From: Phycisphaerales bacterium
Lineage (GTDB): Bacteria > Planctomycetota > Phycisphaerae > Phycisphaerales > UBA1924
NCBI GenBank assembly: GCA_016709445.1
Contig: JADJMV010000015.1
Span: 65,175-129,174, forward strand
Reading direction: 5' to 3'
Length of the DNA stretch: 64,000 nucleotides
The translations under genes were made by a program, and so were the position numbers. Of the stretch, positions 9,399 through 18,757 are shown one piece after another; the first letter of the stretch is position 1, and every line of letters starts with the position of its first letter. A model generated the notes under the pieces. It worked only from the letters and a program-made list of their open reading frames with translations, was not told the origin of the DNA and made no database searches.

Positions 9399-10448
9399 AT
9401 GCCACACCCCGCGGCCCCCTGTCCCCGGTTGAGCCACTCGCTCGGTCCTCGCGTCGCCTGCTTCGCCGCTCCGCTGCTCTTGCTCGGCGTGTTCACCGCC
9501 TGCTCGGGTCCCGGATCCAACCCCGACGCGTTCCGGGGTCTCGATCGGGCGGACGCCTACTCCTCCTCGTCGGGGGGTCGCAAGATCGGCTCGATGGAGG
9601 GCAGTCCTCCGGCGACGATTGATGGCGAGGCGGTGACCTGGGAACAGCTGCGACCGTTTCTCGCGGAGGCGGCCGGGTCGGCCGCGCTGGACGAACTGAC
9701 CCTTGAGCGTCGCTTGCACCGCGAGATGGATCGACGCGGCCTGACGCTCTCGGACGAGGCGGTCGCCCTGGAGCGGAGCCGCGCGATGCAGACCCTCGGC
9801 GCGGGAGCGCAGGGCAACGGGGAACTCCTGGTCTCGCAGATCAGAGCGCGGCGGGGGCTCGGCCCGGAGCGGTACGCGTCGCTGCTGCGCCGGAACGCGA
9901 TGCTGCGCGCGCTCGTGGCCGATCGGGTCGTGGTGCGGCCCGACCAGGTCGAGCTCGCTTGGCGGGTCCAGCACGGGGAGAAGCTGGCGATCCGGCTCCT
10001 GGTCACACCGACGGAGCGACAGGCCGCGTCGCTCCGGCAGCAGGTCGTCGAGGGCGATGCGTCGCAACTCGAGGGCCGGTTCATCGAGGTGGCCTCGCGG
10101 GCATCCACCGACCCCTCGTCGTCGCGCGGCGGTGAGATCGAGCCGTTCAGTGCCGCCGATCCGGCCTACGAATCGGCGGTCCGGGCGGCGGCCGACCTGC
10201 TCCAGGCCGGCCAATTGTCCCCGATCATCGCCATCCGCAACGGCTTTGCAGTGATCTTCCTCCAGAGGCGTGTGCCCGCCGACGGCACGACGCTCGACGA
10301 GGCGACCGCCGCACTGACACAGGAACTTCGACTGCGGCAGGAGCGTCTGCTGATGGACGAGTTGGCCGCCCAACTTCTCGCCGAGGCGAAGGTCACCACC
10401 GGCGACCCCTCGCTGACGTGGTCCCGCCAAGCGAGCCCAACACGGTGA
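9399..10448 (+). CDS. Lipoprotein, parvulin/SurA-like peptidyl-prolyl isomerase
   Basis: A 349-aa exported lipoprotein. The signal peptide ends in the lipobox VFTAC, with the lipidated cysteine at residue 35. After a short Ser/Gly linker comes a SurA/PpiC-like layout: an N-terminal helical chaperone region (ATIDGEAVTWEQLRPFLAEAAG, then repeated short helices) and a C-terminal parvulin-like core. The core contains KLAIRLLVTPTERQA, FIEVASRASTDPSSSRGGEIEPFS and GQLSPIIAIRNGFAVIFLQRR, which match the parvulin strand order. The active-site histidines usual in parvulins are not obvious, so it may act mainly as a chaperone for exported proteins. A UbiA-like gene follows after 25 nt on the same strand, but a functional link is not evident. 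Confidence 0.8.
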   Translation: MPHPAAPCPRLSHSLGPRVACFAAPLLLLGVFTACSGPGSNPDAFRGLDRADAYSSSSGGRKIGSMEGSPPATIDGEAVTWEQLRPFLAEAAGSAALDELTLERRLHREMDRRGLTLSDEAVALERSRAMQTLGAGAQGNGELLVSQIRARRGLGPERYASLLRRNAMLRALVADRVVVRPDQVELAWRVQHGEKLAIRLLVTPTERQAASLRQQVVEGDASQLEGRFIEVASRASTDPSSSRGGEIEPFSAADPAYESAVRAAADLLQAGQLSPIIAIRNGFAVIFLQRRVPADGTTLDEATAALTQELRLRQERLLMDELAAQLLAEAKVTTGDPSLTWSRQASPTR

Positions 10449-10473
10449 GGCGCCGACCGTTCGAGGTCCGCTC

Positions 10474-11346
10474 GTGAGATCGCCGGCGCCGCCATGGTGG
10501 GCACGGCTCTTCTCGAAGGCGGGGCATCTGGCGATCTGGCTCGGGCTCTATTTCACCGCGACGTATGTGATCTCCGCAAAGCTGCTGGACCGGCGGCTGC
10601 TCCCCGCGGCCCTTCTCGCCACATTCGTCGCCGGAGTGGGGCTCTACCTGCTCGACCGGGTGAAACCGATCGACGCCTGGGTCGATCCGGCCGACCTGGC
10701 GGCCCAGCCGGCGAGGATTGACTTCCTGCTCGCGCGACGCCGGGGCGTGCGTCTTGCCGCTTGGGCGTTGCTCGCGATCGGCACCGCGTGTGTCGCCTGG
10801 ATTCGGGCTTGGGATCTGCTCCTCCCCCCCGTCGGCATCGTCGGCGTGATCGTCTACGGCAGCGTCCGGGGCGACCAGAGCCGACCCAAGGACCGCCTGC
10901 TGGTCAAGAACCTCCTGCCCGGCGGAGCGATCCCCGGCCTCGGATTCATCCTGGCCTGGCAATCGCCCGGAGGGCCCGGCGCCCCGCCCACGCTGCTGGA
11001 GGCCGCGTGCATGCTCTTCGGCTTGGTGCTGCTCGTCACCACCGACGCGGTGCTGTGCGACTTGGACGACGCCGAGGCCGATCGGGCGCACGGCACACGC
11101 ACACTCCCGAACACCCTCGGCGTGCGGGCCACCTGGGCGATCGCCATGGCCGGACAACTCGCGGCGGGTGTGCTCTGGGTGGTGGTGGGACGGGCCCCGG
11201 GCGCCGTCCGCGCCGCGACGGTGCTCACGGGCGTCAACCTTCTGCTCACGCTCTCGCTCGCCGCGCTCCGGCCGGCGCGGGTGCGAGACCTCGTCGACCT
11301 CAAGCTCTCGCTGGTCGCGATGGCGGCGTTGCTCGCCTCGGGCTGA
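10474..11346 (+). CDS. UbiA-like prenyltransferase family membrane protein
   Basis: A 290-aa polytopic protein with about eight hydrophobic helices, starting at GTG 10474. The second aspartate-rich motif of the UbiA superfamily is clear at 196-212 (DLDDAEADRAHGTRTLP). The first motif is reduced: instead of NDxxDxxxD it reads LLDRVKPIDAWVD at 59-71, keeping acidic residues D61 and D67. UbiA enzymes use Mg-bound prenyl diphosphates to prenylate quinone, haem or lipid precursors in the membrane. The reduced first motif makes the substrate uncertain, and this may be a divergent planctomycete subgroup. It follows the lipoprotein gene by 25 nt and ends 4 nt before the convergent hydrolase. Confidence 0.75.
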   Translation: MRSPAPPWWARLFSKAGHLAIWLGLYFTATYVISAKLLDRRLLPAALLATFVAGVGLYLLDRVKPIDAWVDPADLAAQPARIDFLLARRRGVRLAAWALLAIGTACVAWIRAWDLLLPPVGIVGVIVYGSVRGDQSRPKDRLLVKNLLPGGAIPGLGFILAWQSPGGPGAPPTLLEAACMLFGLVLLVTTDAVLCDLDDAEADRAHGTRTLPNTLGVRATWAIAMAGQLAAGVLWVVVGRAPGAVRAATVLTGVNLLLTLSLAALRPARVRDLVDLKLSLVAMAALLASG

Positions 11347-11350
11347 GACG

Positions 11351-12187
11351 CTATTCAGTGTCGAGTTCGCGGCGCAGGAATCCGGCCACCCGGCCACGGA
11401 CCTCCGGGTTGCCGCCGAGCGTGAGGTGGTTCGCGCCTTCCACGGTGCACAGCTCCGCCCGCACCCCTGCGCGGGACGCGGCATCCAGAAGCAGCCCCGC
11501 GTGCCGGTAGGGCACGATGCCGTCTCTGGTGCCGTGCACGACGAGGAGCGGCCGATCGCCGAGCCGGCCGACCGAGTCGGCGGCGTCCTCGCCGTTGCCG
11601 ATCAGCAGCCTGCCAAGCAGGCCGGCATGATCCGCCGCCACACCCTTCCAGCTCGAGAAGCCCGCGAATGCCACCACCGCCCTGACCTGAGGCTCGTCCG
11701 CCGCCGCGGCCAGCCCAAGCACCGCGCCGAGGCTGTACCCGAAGATCGCGGTGCGGGTGTGGTCGACATCGTTGCGGGCCGCGAGGAAGTCGAGCGCCGC
11801 CTCGGTATCGGCGAGCATCTGGTCGCGGCGGAGCGTGCCCCGCGGCCGATCGGATGTGCCGTAGCCGCGATAGTCGAACAGGAAGACGTTGAAGCCCTCG
11901 GCCGCGAGGAATCGGCAGTTGCCCAGGTGGGCTGCGATATCGCCGCTATTGCCATGGACATGGAGCACCGTGGGGGCGGGGCCGGCGTCGGGCGTCCGGC
12001 CGACGGCGGGAATGAACCATCCGTGCAGGGTGAGTCCGTCGGTGGTCGGGAAACGGACATCCTCGAACCCCGGGGGGATCGGCGAGGCCTGAAACCTCGG
12101 GTGATAGAAGGCACTTGCTTCCAGGCACCCGGGGAGGAGCATGGGCGGGAGCAGGAGGCCAAGGACCAGGAGGAGCACGCGGAACAT
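11351..12187 (-). CDS. Alpha/beta hydrolase lipoprotein
   Basis: A 278-aa alpha/beta-hydrolase of the Bem46/ABHD13 type. With the ATG at 12187, the N-terminus is a lipoprotein signal (LLLPPMLLPGC, lipidated C21); a longer frame to 12238 would put Arg-rich residues ahead of it and overlap rny. The catalytic triad is visible as S152 in GYSLG, D222 in HGTRDGIVP and H254 in GANHLTL. The oxyanion-hole HVHGNSGD is at 76-83. Substrate is unknown; related proteins are esterases or acyl hydrolases on the outer face of a membrane. It lies 34 nt downstream of the RNase Y gene on the same strand, so it is probably co-transcribed with it, though no functional tie is apparent. Confidence 0.85.
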   Translation of the reverse strand: MFRVLLLVLGLLLPPMLLPGCLEASAFYHPRFQASPIPPGFEDVRFPTTDGLTLHGWFIPAVGRTPDAGPAPTVLHVHGNSGDIAAHLGNCRFLAAEGFNVFLFDYRGYGTSDRPRGTLRRDQMLADTEAALDFLAARNDVDHTRTAIFGYSLGAVLGLAAAADEPQVRAVVAFAGFSSWKGVAADHAGLLGRLLIGNGEDAADSVGRLGDRPLLVVHGTRDGIVPYRHAGLLLDAASRAGVRAELCTVEGANHLTLGGNPEVRGRVAGFLRRELDTE

Positions 12188-12221
12188 CAGTCTCGCCCCA
12201 TGTCGCCGGCCCCTTCGACGT

Positions 12222-13817
12222 TCACCTCGCGTACTCAATGGCTCGAGTCTCCCGGAGGACCGTCACCTTGATCTCGCCGGGGAAGGTCATCTCGTCGCTC
12301 ACCCGCTTGGCGATGTCGTGGGCGATGAGGAAGGCCTCGTCGTCGCTGACCCGGTCGGCATCGATCATGACGCGGACCTCTCGGCCCGCCTGGATGGCGT
12401 AAGCCTCGTTGACGCCCTTGAACGAGAGGGCGATGTCCTGGAGTTCGTTGAGCCGCTGGATGTACTTCTCCATGCTCTCGCGCCGGGCGCCCGGCCGCGC
12501 GCTCGAGACGGCGTCGGCCGCCATGACGATCGGCGTGTAGAACGTGGTCGACGGCATGTCCGCGTGGTGCCCGCCGATGGCGTTGAGGACCGCCTCCTCA
12601 CGCTCTCCGTGCTGGCGGGCGAAGTCCATGCCGATCTTGGGGTGCCCCCCCTCCATCTCGTGGTCCATCGCCTTGCCGATATCGTGGAGAAACCCGCAGC
12701 GGCGGGCGAGACGCCCGTCGAGGCCGAGCTGGTCGGCGATGATCTGGCTGAGGAATGCGACCTCGACCGAGTGGCGGAGGACGTTCTGACCGTAGCTGGT
12801 GCGGTAGTGGAGCCGACCCATCGCGTCGAGGATCTTGGGGTGCAGCCCCCGGATATTCACCTCGAGCGCGGACTCCTTGCCGAACTTGGTGATCCGCTCG
12901 GCGATCTCGCTTCGCGTCTTCTCCACCACCTCCTCGATACGGGTGGGATGCATGCGCCCGTCGGCGACGAGCTTCTCCAGCGACTCAACTGCGATGGCCT
13001 GGCGGACCTTGTCGAAGCAGCTCACGACGATCACGCCGGGCGTGTCGTCGACGATGATGTCCACCCCGGTCGCCCGCTCGATCGCGCGGATGTTCCGGCC
13101 CTCGCGTCCGATGATGCGGCCCTTCATGTCGTCGGAGGGGATGGCCACCGTGCGGACGGTGGACTCGCTCGTCACCTCGGTCGCGATCCGCTGGATGGCC
13201 ATGAGCGTGATCTCGGTGGCCTTGGTCTTGGCCTCCTCTTCCGCGTCCTCGATGACCTGCCGAACGACCTTGGCGACCTCGTGCCGGTTCTCTTCTTCGA
13301 CCCGCTGGAGCAACTGCTCGCGGGCCTGGTCGGGAGAGAGCCGGGCCAACTCGTGGAGCTTCTCCGTCTGCTTGCGGATCAGCGCTTCGACCTCGCGGTC
13401 ACGCTCCTCGATCGCCTGCTGCCGGGCCTGGAGCTTCTCGTCCCGCCGGCTGAGCTCGGCGTCCCGGGCCGCAATCGCGTCCTCCTTCTTCTGGAGGCCG
13501 TCTTCCCGCTTCCCCAAGCGACGGTCGGTCTCCCGGAGTTCCGCCCGGGAGCCCTCGATCTCGGCATCGAGCTTCTCCTTGCGCTGGAGCGCCTCGCGTT
13601 CGGCGTCGAGACGGGTCTTCTCCGCGGCGGTCCGGGCCTCGGCCTGCGCCGCCTCCACGATCCTCTTGGCCTCGTCCTTTGCGGCGCTGAGCGACTTGGC
13701 CGCCAGCAGGCGGCTGATCCAGAAGCCGACGCCGATCCCGACCGCGAGGGCCAACACCCCGACCAGCGCGACCGTCCCGGCGCTCATCTCCGCCAGCACC
13801 AAGACTCCCGGGTTCAT
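12222..13817 (-). CDS. rny: Ribonuclease Y
   Basis: RNase Y is a membrane-anchored endoribonuclease that starts mRNA decay. The 531-aa protein has the standard layout: an N-terminal transmembrane helix (residues 12-36), a long charged coiled coil to about residue 190 (AEARTAAEKTRLDAEREALQRKEK and similar), a KH domain around 210-275 (GRIIGREGRNIRAIERATGVD), and a metal-dependent HD domain from about 335 (RHSVEVAFLS...FLHDIGKAMDHEMEGGH...HHAD). The ATG at 13817 gives the normal N-terminus. The frame extends upstream to 13958, but those residues do not resemble the family. A leader of more than 400 nt without an evident gene lies upstream. Confidence 0.96.
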   Translation of the reverse strand: MNPGVLVLAEMSAGTVALVGVLALAVGIGVGFWISRLLAAKSLSAAKDEAKRIVEAAQAEARTAAEKTRLDAEREALQRKEKLDAEIEGSRAELRETDRRLGKREDGLQKKEDAIAARDAELSRRDEKLQARQQAIEERDREVEALIRKQTEKLHELARLSPDQAREQLLQRVEEENRHEVAKVVRQVIEDAEEEAKTKATEITLMAIQRIATEVTSESTVRTVAIPSDDMKGRIIGREGRNIRAIERATGVDIIVDDTPGVIVVSCFDKVRQAIAVESLEKLVADGRMHPTRIEEVVEKTRSEIAERITKFGKESALEVNIRGLHPKILDAMGRLHYRTSYGQNVLRHSVEVAFLSQIIADQLGLDGRLARRCGFLHDIGKAMDHEMEGGHPKIGMDFARQHGEREEAVLNAIGGHHADMPSTTFYTPIVMAADAVSSARPGARRESMEKYIQRLNELQDIALSFKGVNEAYAIQAGREVRVMIDADRVSDDEAFLIAHDIAKRVSDEMTFPGEIKVTVLRETRAIEYAR

Positions 13818-14252
13818 GTGCACAGTCCTTTCCGTCTCGCGCCGCGCACGCCCTCGCGCGGCTCGAACACCCAACACCCCGTGACGGATGCCCCCGAAGC
13901 GGAACTCGCTGCACCGATCAGCGCCGCCCGTGACCCCGCCCCGGTGGCACCGGGGCAAGGCCTGACGGTTGGGAACCCTCCGCGAGCCCGGCCCGACCGA
14001 TCCGGGTCAGACTCGCATCATCCCCAGCACCGAACGTCGAACACGAGCGCTCGCCCCCCTGGCGGCCATGTCGTGAAGCGTTCGGAAATCGCATCAAGGG
14101 CAGCATCCAAAGCCGCATCGCGGGCGCATGTGCGTCCGAGGCGTGAAACAGCCAAGGCCCGGCCAATCCGGGCGGTCGCATAGTCTACTCAGAATGGCTC
14201 GCGCCGGTCGGCGAGGGGCCAATCTCGGCCATAATTGGATTATGTTCGGTCT
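13818..14252 (-). other. 435-nt gene-poor region upstream of rny
   Basis: Nothing coding is convincing here. The longest minus-strand frame (13918-14181, 87 aa) has no recognisable domain and an Arg/Gly-rich composition typical of chance frames in GC-rich DNA. The region should hold the rny promoter and leader. A GC-rich dyad CCCCGGTGGCACCGGGGC is visible at about 13938-13955. I looked for 6S RNA, SRP RNA and tmRNA signatures, since 6S RNA often sits near zapA in other phyla, and saw none. Confidence 0.4.
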
Positions 14253-15090
14253 TCAGGCCGCTTCCGCGAGACCCGCCGACTGGAGCTTGGCGACGACGCC
14301 ACACACCTGCGAGATCACGAATTCACGGTGCGCCGCGTGGAAGCCGAACTCGAATGCCAAGCCCACGTGCACATTCTGCCCGCTGTCCATGTGGGTATGC
14401 GCCACACTGCCGTTCATCGCCACCGGCGCGGGGACGTCGGGCCCCAGATCGACCCGCATCCACAGGAACCGCGCGCGATCGAGGCCCGAGGCCTCGCCCG
14501 AGCCACCAGGAGACCCAGGCCCCGCCGGAGAGGTTGACGAGCTTGGCCAGAAACTTGGGACCGACGTCGGGGAGGATCTGTGGCTCGCGCGGCCGGGGCG
14601 CATCGGCGTCCTCATGGTTGTGGTTCAGATCCCGGATGTACGCCTCGTTGGCGACCTCCGCAGCCACCACCGAGGAGGGATCCAGCAGCGGCCAGCATTC
14701 AACAAGCGGGAGCTCGACGCCGGCGGTGGCGACCCGGAAGTAGCTCCGCCGTTGGCAGCGTTCGACCTTCTCGGGCATCGCCAGCCGCAACCCCGGCCCA
14801 TCGACGGTGGGCAGCGTGCGCGTGGAGAACATCCACTTATTCTGGCCGATGCTCATCGCCCCGACAATGCCGACTCCCGCCTGGAGTGGGAAGGTGCGCC
14901 CGAATGCCGCGGGCTGCTCCACGACGATTTCCGTCTCGGAGAGGTGGAGCACGCGCACGCGCCAGACGAGGTCCGAAGCCGACTGCTCGGCGTTCGGGCG
15001 GGCCAGCGCGATCTCGAGCCCGCCGCCGCGCTCGTAGACCTGCCAGAGGCAGTCACGCCATCGGTCTGTGCGAGAACGGTTTGCAGGCAT
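14253..15090 (-). CDS. PilZ-domain-like protein, interrupted by two frameshifts
   Basis: The start is the ATG at 15090 (MPANRSRTDRWRDCLWQVYERGGG). The first frame carries the RRSYFRVATAGVELPLVE motif (PilZ RxxxR-like) and runs to KLVNLSGG near 14524. After that the sensible protein continues in other frames to the TGA at 14253: LLVARGEASGLDRARFLWMRVDLGPDVPAPVAMNGSVAHTHMDSG, then GLAFEFGFHAAHREFVISQVCGVVA. Two missing bases, in the C-runs at 14520-14523 and 14497-14499, restore one frame of 279 codons. Together they match the PilZ-like c-di-GMP receptor fold (NLSGGG...DLG, HTH..S....GLAF). It would read c-di-GMP levels, in keeping with the HD-GYP enzyme at 19916. It may be a sequencing artefact rather than a pseudogene. 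Confidence 0.7.
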
Positions 15091-15214
15091 GGTCCGGGTC
15101 CTCGTGAGCGGTCGGGGTCCACTGCCGGGATCGTCATCCTCGCCCGTGCCGTTGACCCGCAGCCCCGGTTCGGGCCTCCCCGGAGTCCGTTCGCCCGCGC
15201 TTCCGTCACGATCG

Positions 15215-17234
15215 TCACCGCGAAAGGTCCGAGAAACGCGGCCCCCCATCCCGGCGTTGCCCCTCGCGAAACGTCTCGGCCCACGCGGCGAGCTCTCGGA
15301 GAATCGCTCCAGCCTCCGTCTTCTCGTCTTCCGTGAGATCGCGCCCGCCGAACCGCATCACGTAGAACAGATCCGTCAGCCGCCGAAGGTCGGGGACGGA
15401 CTCCGATCCGCGCTCGCGCAGTTCCCGTACCCAGGACATCGGCGGTTGCCAGGCCGGCTTCCGCGCGCCGACGCGCTCCAAGAGTGTGAGCATCTCCTGG
15501 TAGAGCGGCGTCTGAAGCAGGCGGGCCCTCGCCCCTCGGTCGGCAAGGCGGCGCAGGATCGCGGCCGGACGTCGGGAGCGGACCCGACGCCACCTCGCGA
15601 TCGAGCGGCCCAGGAGCAGCACGATGAACCCCGCGATGGAGGCGACGATGCCGATCCGGATGCCGAGCGGCACCCCGAACGCCAGCGGGACGGACCGGAC
15701 GCGCTGGAGCAGGTCCTCCACGCGCTTGGTGATCGCGCTGGTCGCCGGGTCGCTCCACCTGAGCAGATCCTCCCTTGAGGAAGTGTCGAAGGACACGACG
15801 GAGTTAATCCAGGCGTAGTTAATCGCGTCCAGGACCTGCGCGGCCTTCGTCAGCACGCCCGGCGCGGGGCCGTGCTGGTGGAGCAGATCCGCAGGAGGGG
15901 TCGCGTCGTAGGTCTTCCAGATGCCCGGCTCGGGCTGGGCCTCGACCCAAGCGTGGGCGTTGCGTTCACGCACAACGTAGTGATTGGTCGTCGGGTTGTA
16001 CTCGGCGGCGACGTACCCGGTGACGACCCTCGCGGGGATCCCGACGCTCCTGCATAGGGCAGCCAGCGCGGCGGCGTAGTACTCGCAGTGCCCCTCGCGG
16101 CTCTCCGTGAGAAACCAATCGATCGGGTCCTGGCCCGGTGGAGGAGGAGGCGAGGAAAGGCTGTAGCTGTAGTGCGTCCAGAAGAACTGGCGGAAGGCAT
16201 TGACTGCGCGGGAATCATCCGCGATCGGGCGTCTCGAAGGGTCGGGCTCGACGCCCTCATCGGCGAGGATCCGCGCCGCGACCCCTGCGACCACCGGGCT
16301 CGGCCATGCCGCTGGTTCCCTCGAAGCCCGCCGCAAATACGTCGGCTCGAAGACCGAGGAGCGGGCCACATACCGCAGCTTCCCGCCCCCACCGGCCACC
16401 ATGACCGTGCCGGTGCGTCGGTCGCAGACGTAGCCGGTCGGGTCGAGGAACCGGACCTCGGTCGGTCGCCACATGGTAAAGAGATACGAGTAGTCCCTGG
16501 GCGTGCCCAGCAGGGTGACCCCCCATCCCGACCCTCACCCGATCGACAAACCCGACGACACGCCCGACAGAAGGGGTGCCCCACTGCCCGATCTGCTTGA
16601 GGCCCGCGCCCCGCGGAACGACGATGAAGACGAGGACCGCGAACAGGAGACCGAGGCACAACGCCACCAGACTGCTGAGCGCAAGCCTTCGCGCGGAAGC
16701 CGGGCTGGAGGCCACCCGGACGCGCGGCGCCGATGCCCCCTCCGCCAGCCCGCGCCGGGCCGCGCGGATGGCGCGATGGTGCGACAACCGGAGCTGGAGC
16801 TGCATGGCCGCGTAGGCCAGGAGCGGCACATAGAGAAGCGAGAGCGTCGCGATCGCGAGGCCGTTGCTCAACAACATCGAGGCGACACAGAGGAAGATCG
16901 AAAGTGCCAGCAGCTGCGCATCATCGCCCGCGTGGCGCCGATCGAACGCCTTGACCACCATCATCCACGTCATGAACTCGGCGAAATCATGGACGGATAG
17001 CCCCTCGGCGATCGCCTGCTCGCCCGTACGGAGCAGCACCGCCACCGTCGCCAAGGCCGCCACCCATCGCGGGACCACCAGCCCGATCCGGCCAGAGGTC
17101 AGCACCACGCCCAGCGCCCCAACCAGGAGGGCCAGCAGGGGGCTCGCCGCGTCCCTCGATGTCGTCGCGTACGCCAGCACGGCAATCGCTGCCGCGCCGA
17201 GCAGACACCTCGCCCTGGGGGCACCGCTGCTCAC
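15215..17234 (-). CDS. TgpA-like transmembrane transglutaminase (DUF3488 + transglutaminase core), one frameshift
   Basis: This gene encodes a membrane protein with an N-terminal DUF3488-like part of about six helices (FIVVPRGAGLKQIG-type end), a periplasmic transglutaminase-like domain and a C-terminal helix plus cytoplasmic tail. The core residues are visible: GHCEYYAAALAALCRSVGIPARVVTGY (catalytic Cys) and HAWVEAQPEPGIWKTYDATPP (His, Asp). The frame shifts once at the six-C run at 16519-16524; removing one base joins both parts into about 672 codons. I take GTG 17234 as start because it overlaps the DUF58 stop as GTGA, as at the preceding junction; an ATG at 17273 is the alternative. DUF58-TgpA pairs are common, usually with a MoxR ATPase, absent here. 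Confidence 0.82.
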
Positions 17235-18361
17235 GCGACCCGCCCCCCGGTCGCCGGCGTGCCAACCCTCCATCGCTCCGGCGAGTCAGCCGCCAACACG
17301 ATCCCGGCCGAAGCTGGCGCCCGAGCCGCCACCGAGCAAACCGTCATGATCCGATCCCGACGTCCCACGGTCGCGACGCTCGAACCAGCCGGCGCCCCAG
17401 GCTCGTCCATCGTGGCGAGTGTGGCAAGGGACCCGGCGAGGCCCGAGGCGGCGTGCTCGCCGCCGTCAGGATGCCGGACCAGCAGGCCGACGGCATATCC
17501 CGAATCCGACCCGGCCCGAAGCAATCCGGCCGCCAAAGAAACCGCCCGCTCCAGTTCCTCCGGACTGTCCAGCGGGCTCTGCTCCAGACGCACCCAGAGC
17601 CTCCTCGGCGTGGGACTCGCGTGTTGCCGCACCACCAGGTCGCCGTGCTGCGCCGAGGCCCGCCACGCGATGGAGCGGAGCGGGTCGCCGGGCACGTATT
17701 CCCGGACGCCGAACACCTCGCCGATCTCGCCCACGCGTCGCGGGGTCGCGCCCACGCGATCCCCGATACTCGAGGGCGGCCGGAGCACCTCGACCCGGAC
17801 CGGCGACGCCTCAGGGAGCACCAGCGCCTCCCGGCTCTGTGCAAACCGCAGCGCCTTGTTGGCGAGGCCGAAGGGAAAGGCCGAGACGACGACGAATTCC
17901 CCGAATTGGACGCGCCCCCGCCGGACGGCGACCGGCTCGGCTTCGGCGACGACCGATTGCCCTGGCCCCACACAAGCCACATACGCCACGGGGAGACTCA
18001 TGCGCAATCGCCACGGCCACGGCGTCCGCTTCTTTGGGGCACGCGACCGCTCATAGATCGTGAGACCAAAGGCCGGGGCAAAGCGATTGACATTCCGGAT
18101 GCGATACCGAACGGCCATCGGGCTGCCCGCCGCCGCGTCCGCGACGGGAAGCCGCTCGGCCCGAACCCCCATCAGCCCCACCCCGGAAATCAGCCCCGAA
18201 GCAGCAATACCCGCGATCGCAAGACCCAGACACCAGAACAGCATGTTGTTCTGGCTCGAGATCGCTGCCACTGCGAGAAACCCGGTCACCGTGAGATAGA
18301 TCAACCCCGCGGCCCGGAACCTGTAGGTCCGGCGGACGGGCAGATCCTCGGACCGTTTCAC
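17231..18361 (-). CDS. DUF58 domain protein
   Basis: A 376-aa membrane protein with two N-terminal helices (LIYLTVTGFLAVAAISSQNNMLFWCLGLAIAGIAASGLI) followed by a DUF58/vWA-like domain. The conserved DUF58 core is present: GEIGEVFGVREYVPGDPLRSIAWRASAQHGDLVVRQ. Members work with MoxR-type AAA ATPases and TgpA-like transglutaminases in envelope assembly or stress. The start is GTG 18361, set by a 4-nt GTGA overlap with the upstream lipoprotein stop. The open frame runs on to 18928 and would fuse in part of that lipoprotein; this is an artefact of a frameshift in the lipoprotein gene. TgpA follows downstream with a matching GTGA overlap, so the three are translationally coupled. Confidence 0.86.
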   Translation of the reverse strand: MKRSEDLPVRRTYRFRAAGLIYLTVTGFLAVAAISSQNNMLFWCLGLAIAGIAASGLISGVGLMGVRAERLPVADAAAGSPMAVRYRIRNVNRFAPAFGLTIYERSRAPKKRTPWPWRLRMSLPVAYVACVGPGQSVVAEAEPVAVRRGRVQFGEFVVVSAFPFGLANKALRFAQSREALVLPEASPVRVEVLRPPSSIGDRVGATPRRVGEIGEVFGVREYVPGDPLRSIAWRASAQHGDLVVRQHASPTPRRLWVRLEQSPLDSPEELERAVSLAAGLLRAGSDSGYAVGLLVRHPDGGEHAASGLAGSLATLATMDEPGAPAGSSVATVGRRDRIMTVCSVAARAPASAGIVLAADSPERWRVGTPATGGRVA

Positions 18362-18757
18362 CTCGTGGGCTCCGAGCGTTTGGGCTCGACGATGACCAGC
18401 AGCCTGCCACCGCCGGACGGGATGTAGACGCTCCCGCGCCGTGAGCACCTCGTCGCCCGTCGCCACGACCTCGACCCGGCCCGAGCCCACCGCCGGGATC
18501 CGGAACGAGAACGAGCCATCGGGCTTGGAGACGCCCTCGCCGAGTGAGGAGGTCCCCCCGCCCCCGGCAAGCACCCGAACTCGGACCCCGCCGAGGCCAG
18601 GATCGTCCAGCCGCTCGTCGTTGGAGGGCACCACGGTGACGAGCCCGGCCCGCCCCGGAATCACCCGTCCCGCCAGAGTCTGTGAGGTGCTGCACCCGGT
18701 GAGCGTCGCCACGGCGCCGAGCAAGGAGATTGCGGTCATGCAGAGCACTCGGTTCAT
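18358..18757 (-). CDS. Small lipoprotein with carboxypeptidase-regulatory-like fold, one frameshift
   Basis: Starts at ATG 18757 with a lipoprotein signal (MNRVLCMTAISLLGAVATLTGC). The mature part reads GLVTVVPSNDERLDDPGLGGVRVRVLAGG...SLGEGVSKPDGSFSFRIPAVGSGRVEVVATG, the pattern of a transthyretin/carboxypeptidase-regulatory-like beta-sandwich. After DEVLTAR the frame changes; the sensible C-terminus is VYIPSGGGRLLVIVEPKRSEPTR, ending at 18358. The 400-nt length minus one base gives 133 codons, so one extra base is likely, perhaps in the C-run at 18433-18435. Its ATG overlaps the scpB stop by 4 nt and its TGA overlaps the DUF58 GTG, which confirms both ends of the gene. Function is unknown. 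Confidence 0.68.

Noticed and set aside
12141..14183. 680-aa plus-strand open frame
   Set aside because: Antisense to RNase Y; an Asp/Leu/Arg-rich shadow of the coiled-coil and HD regions.
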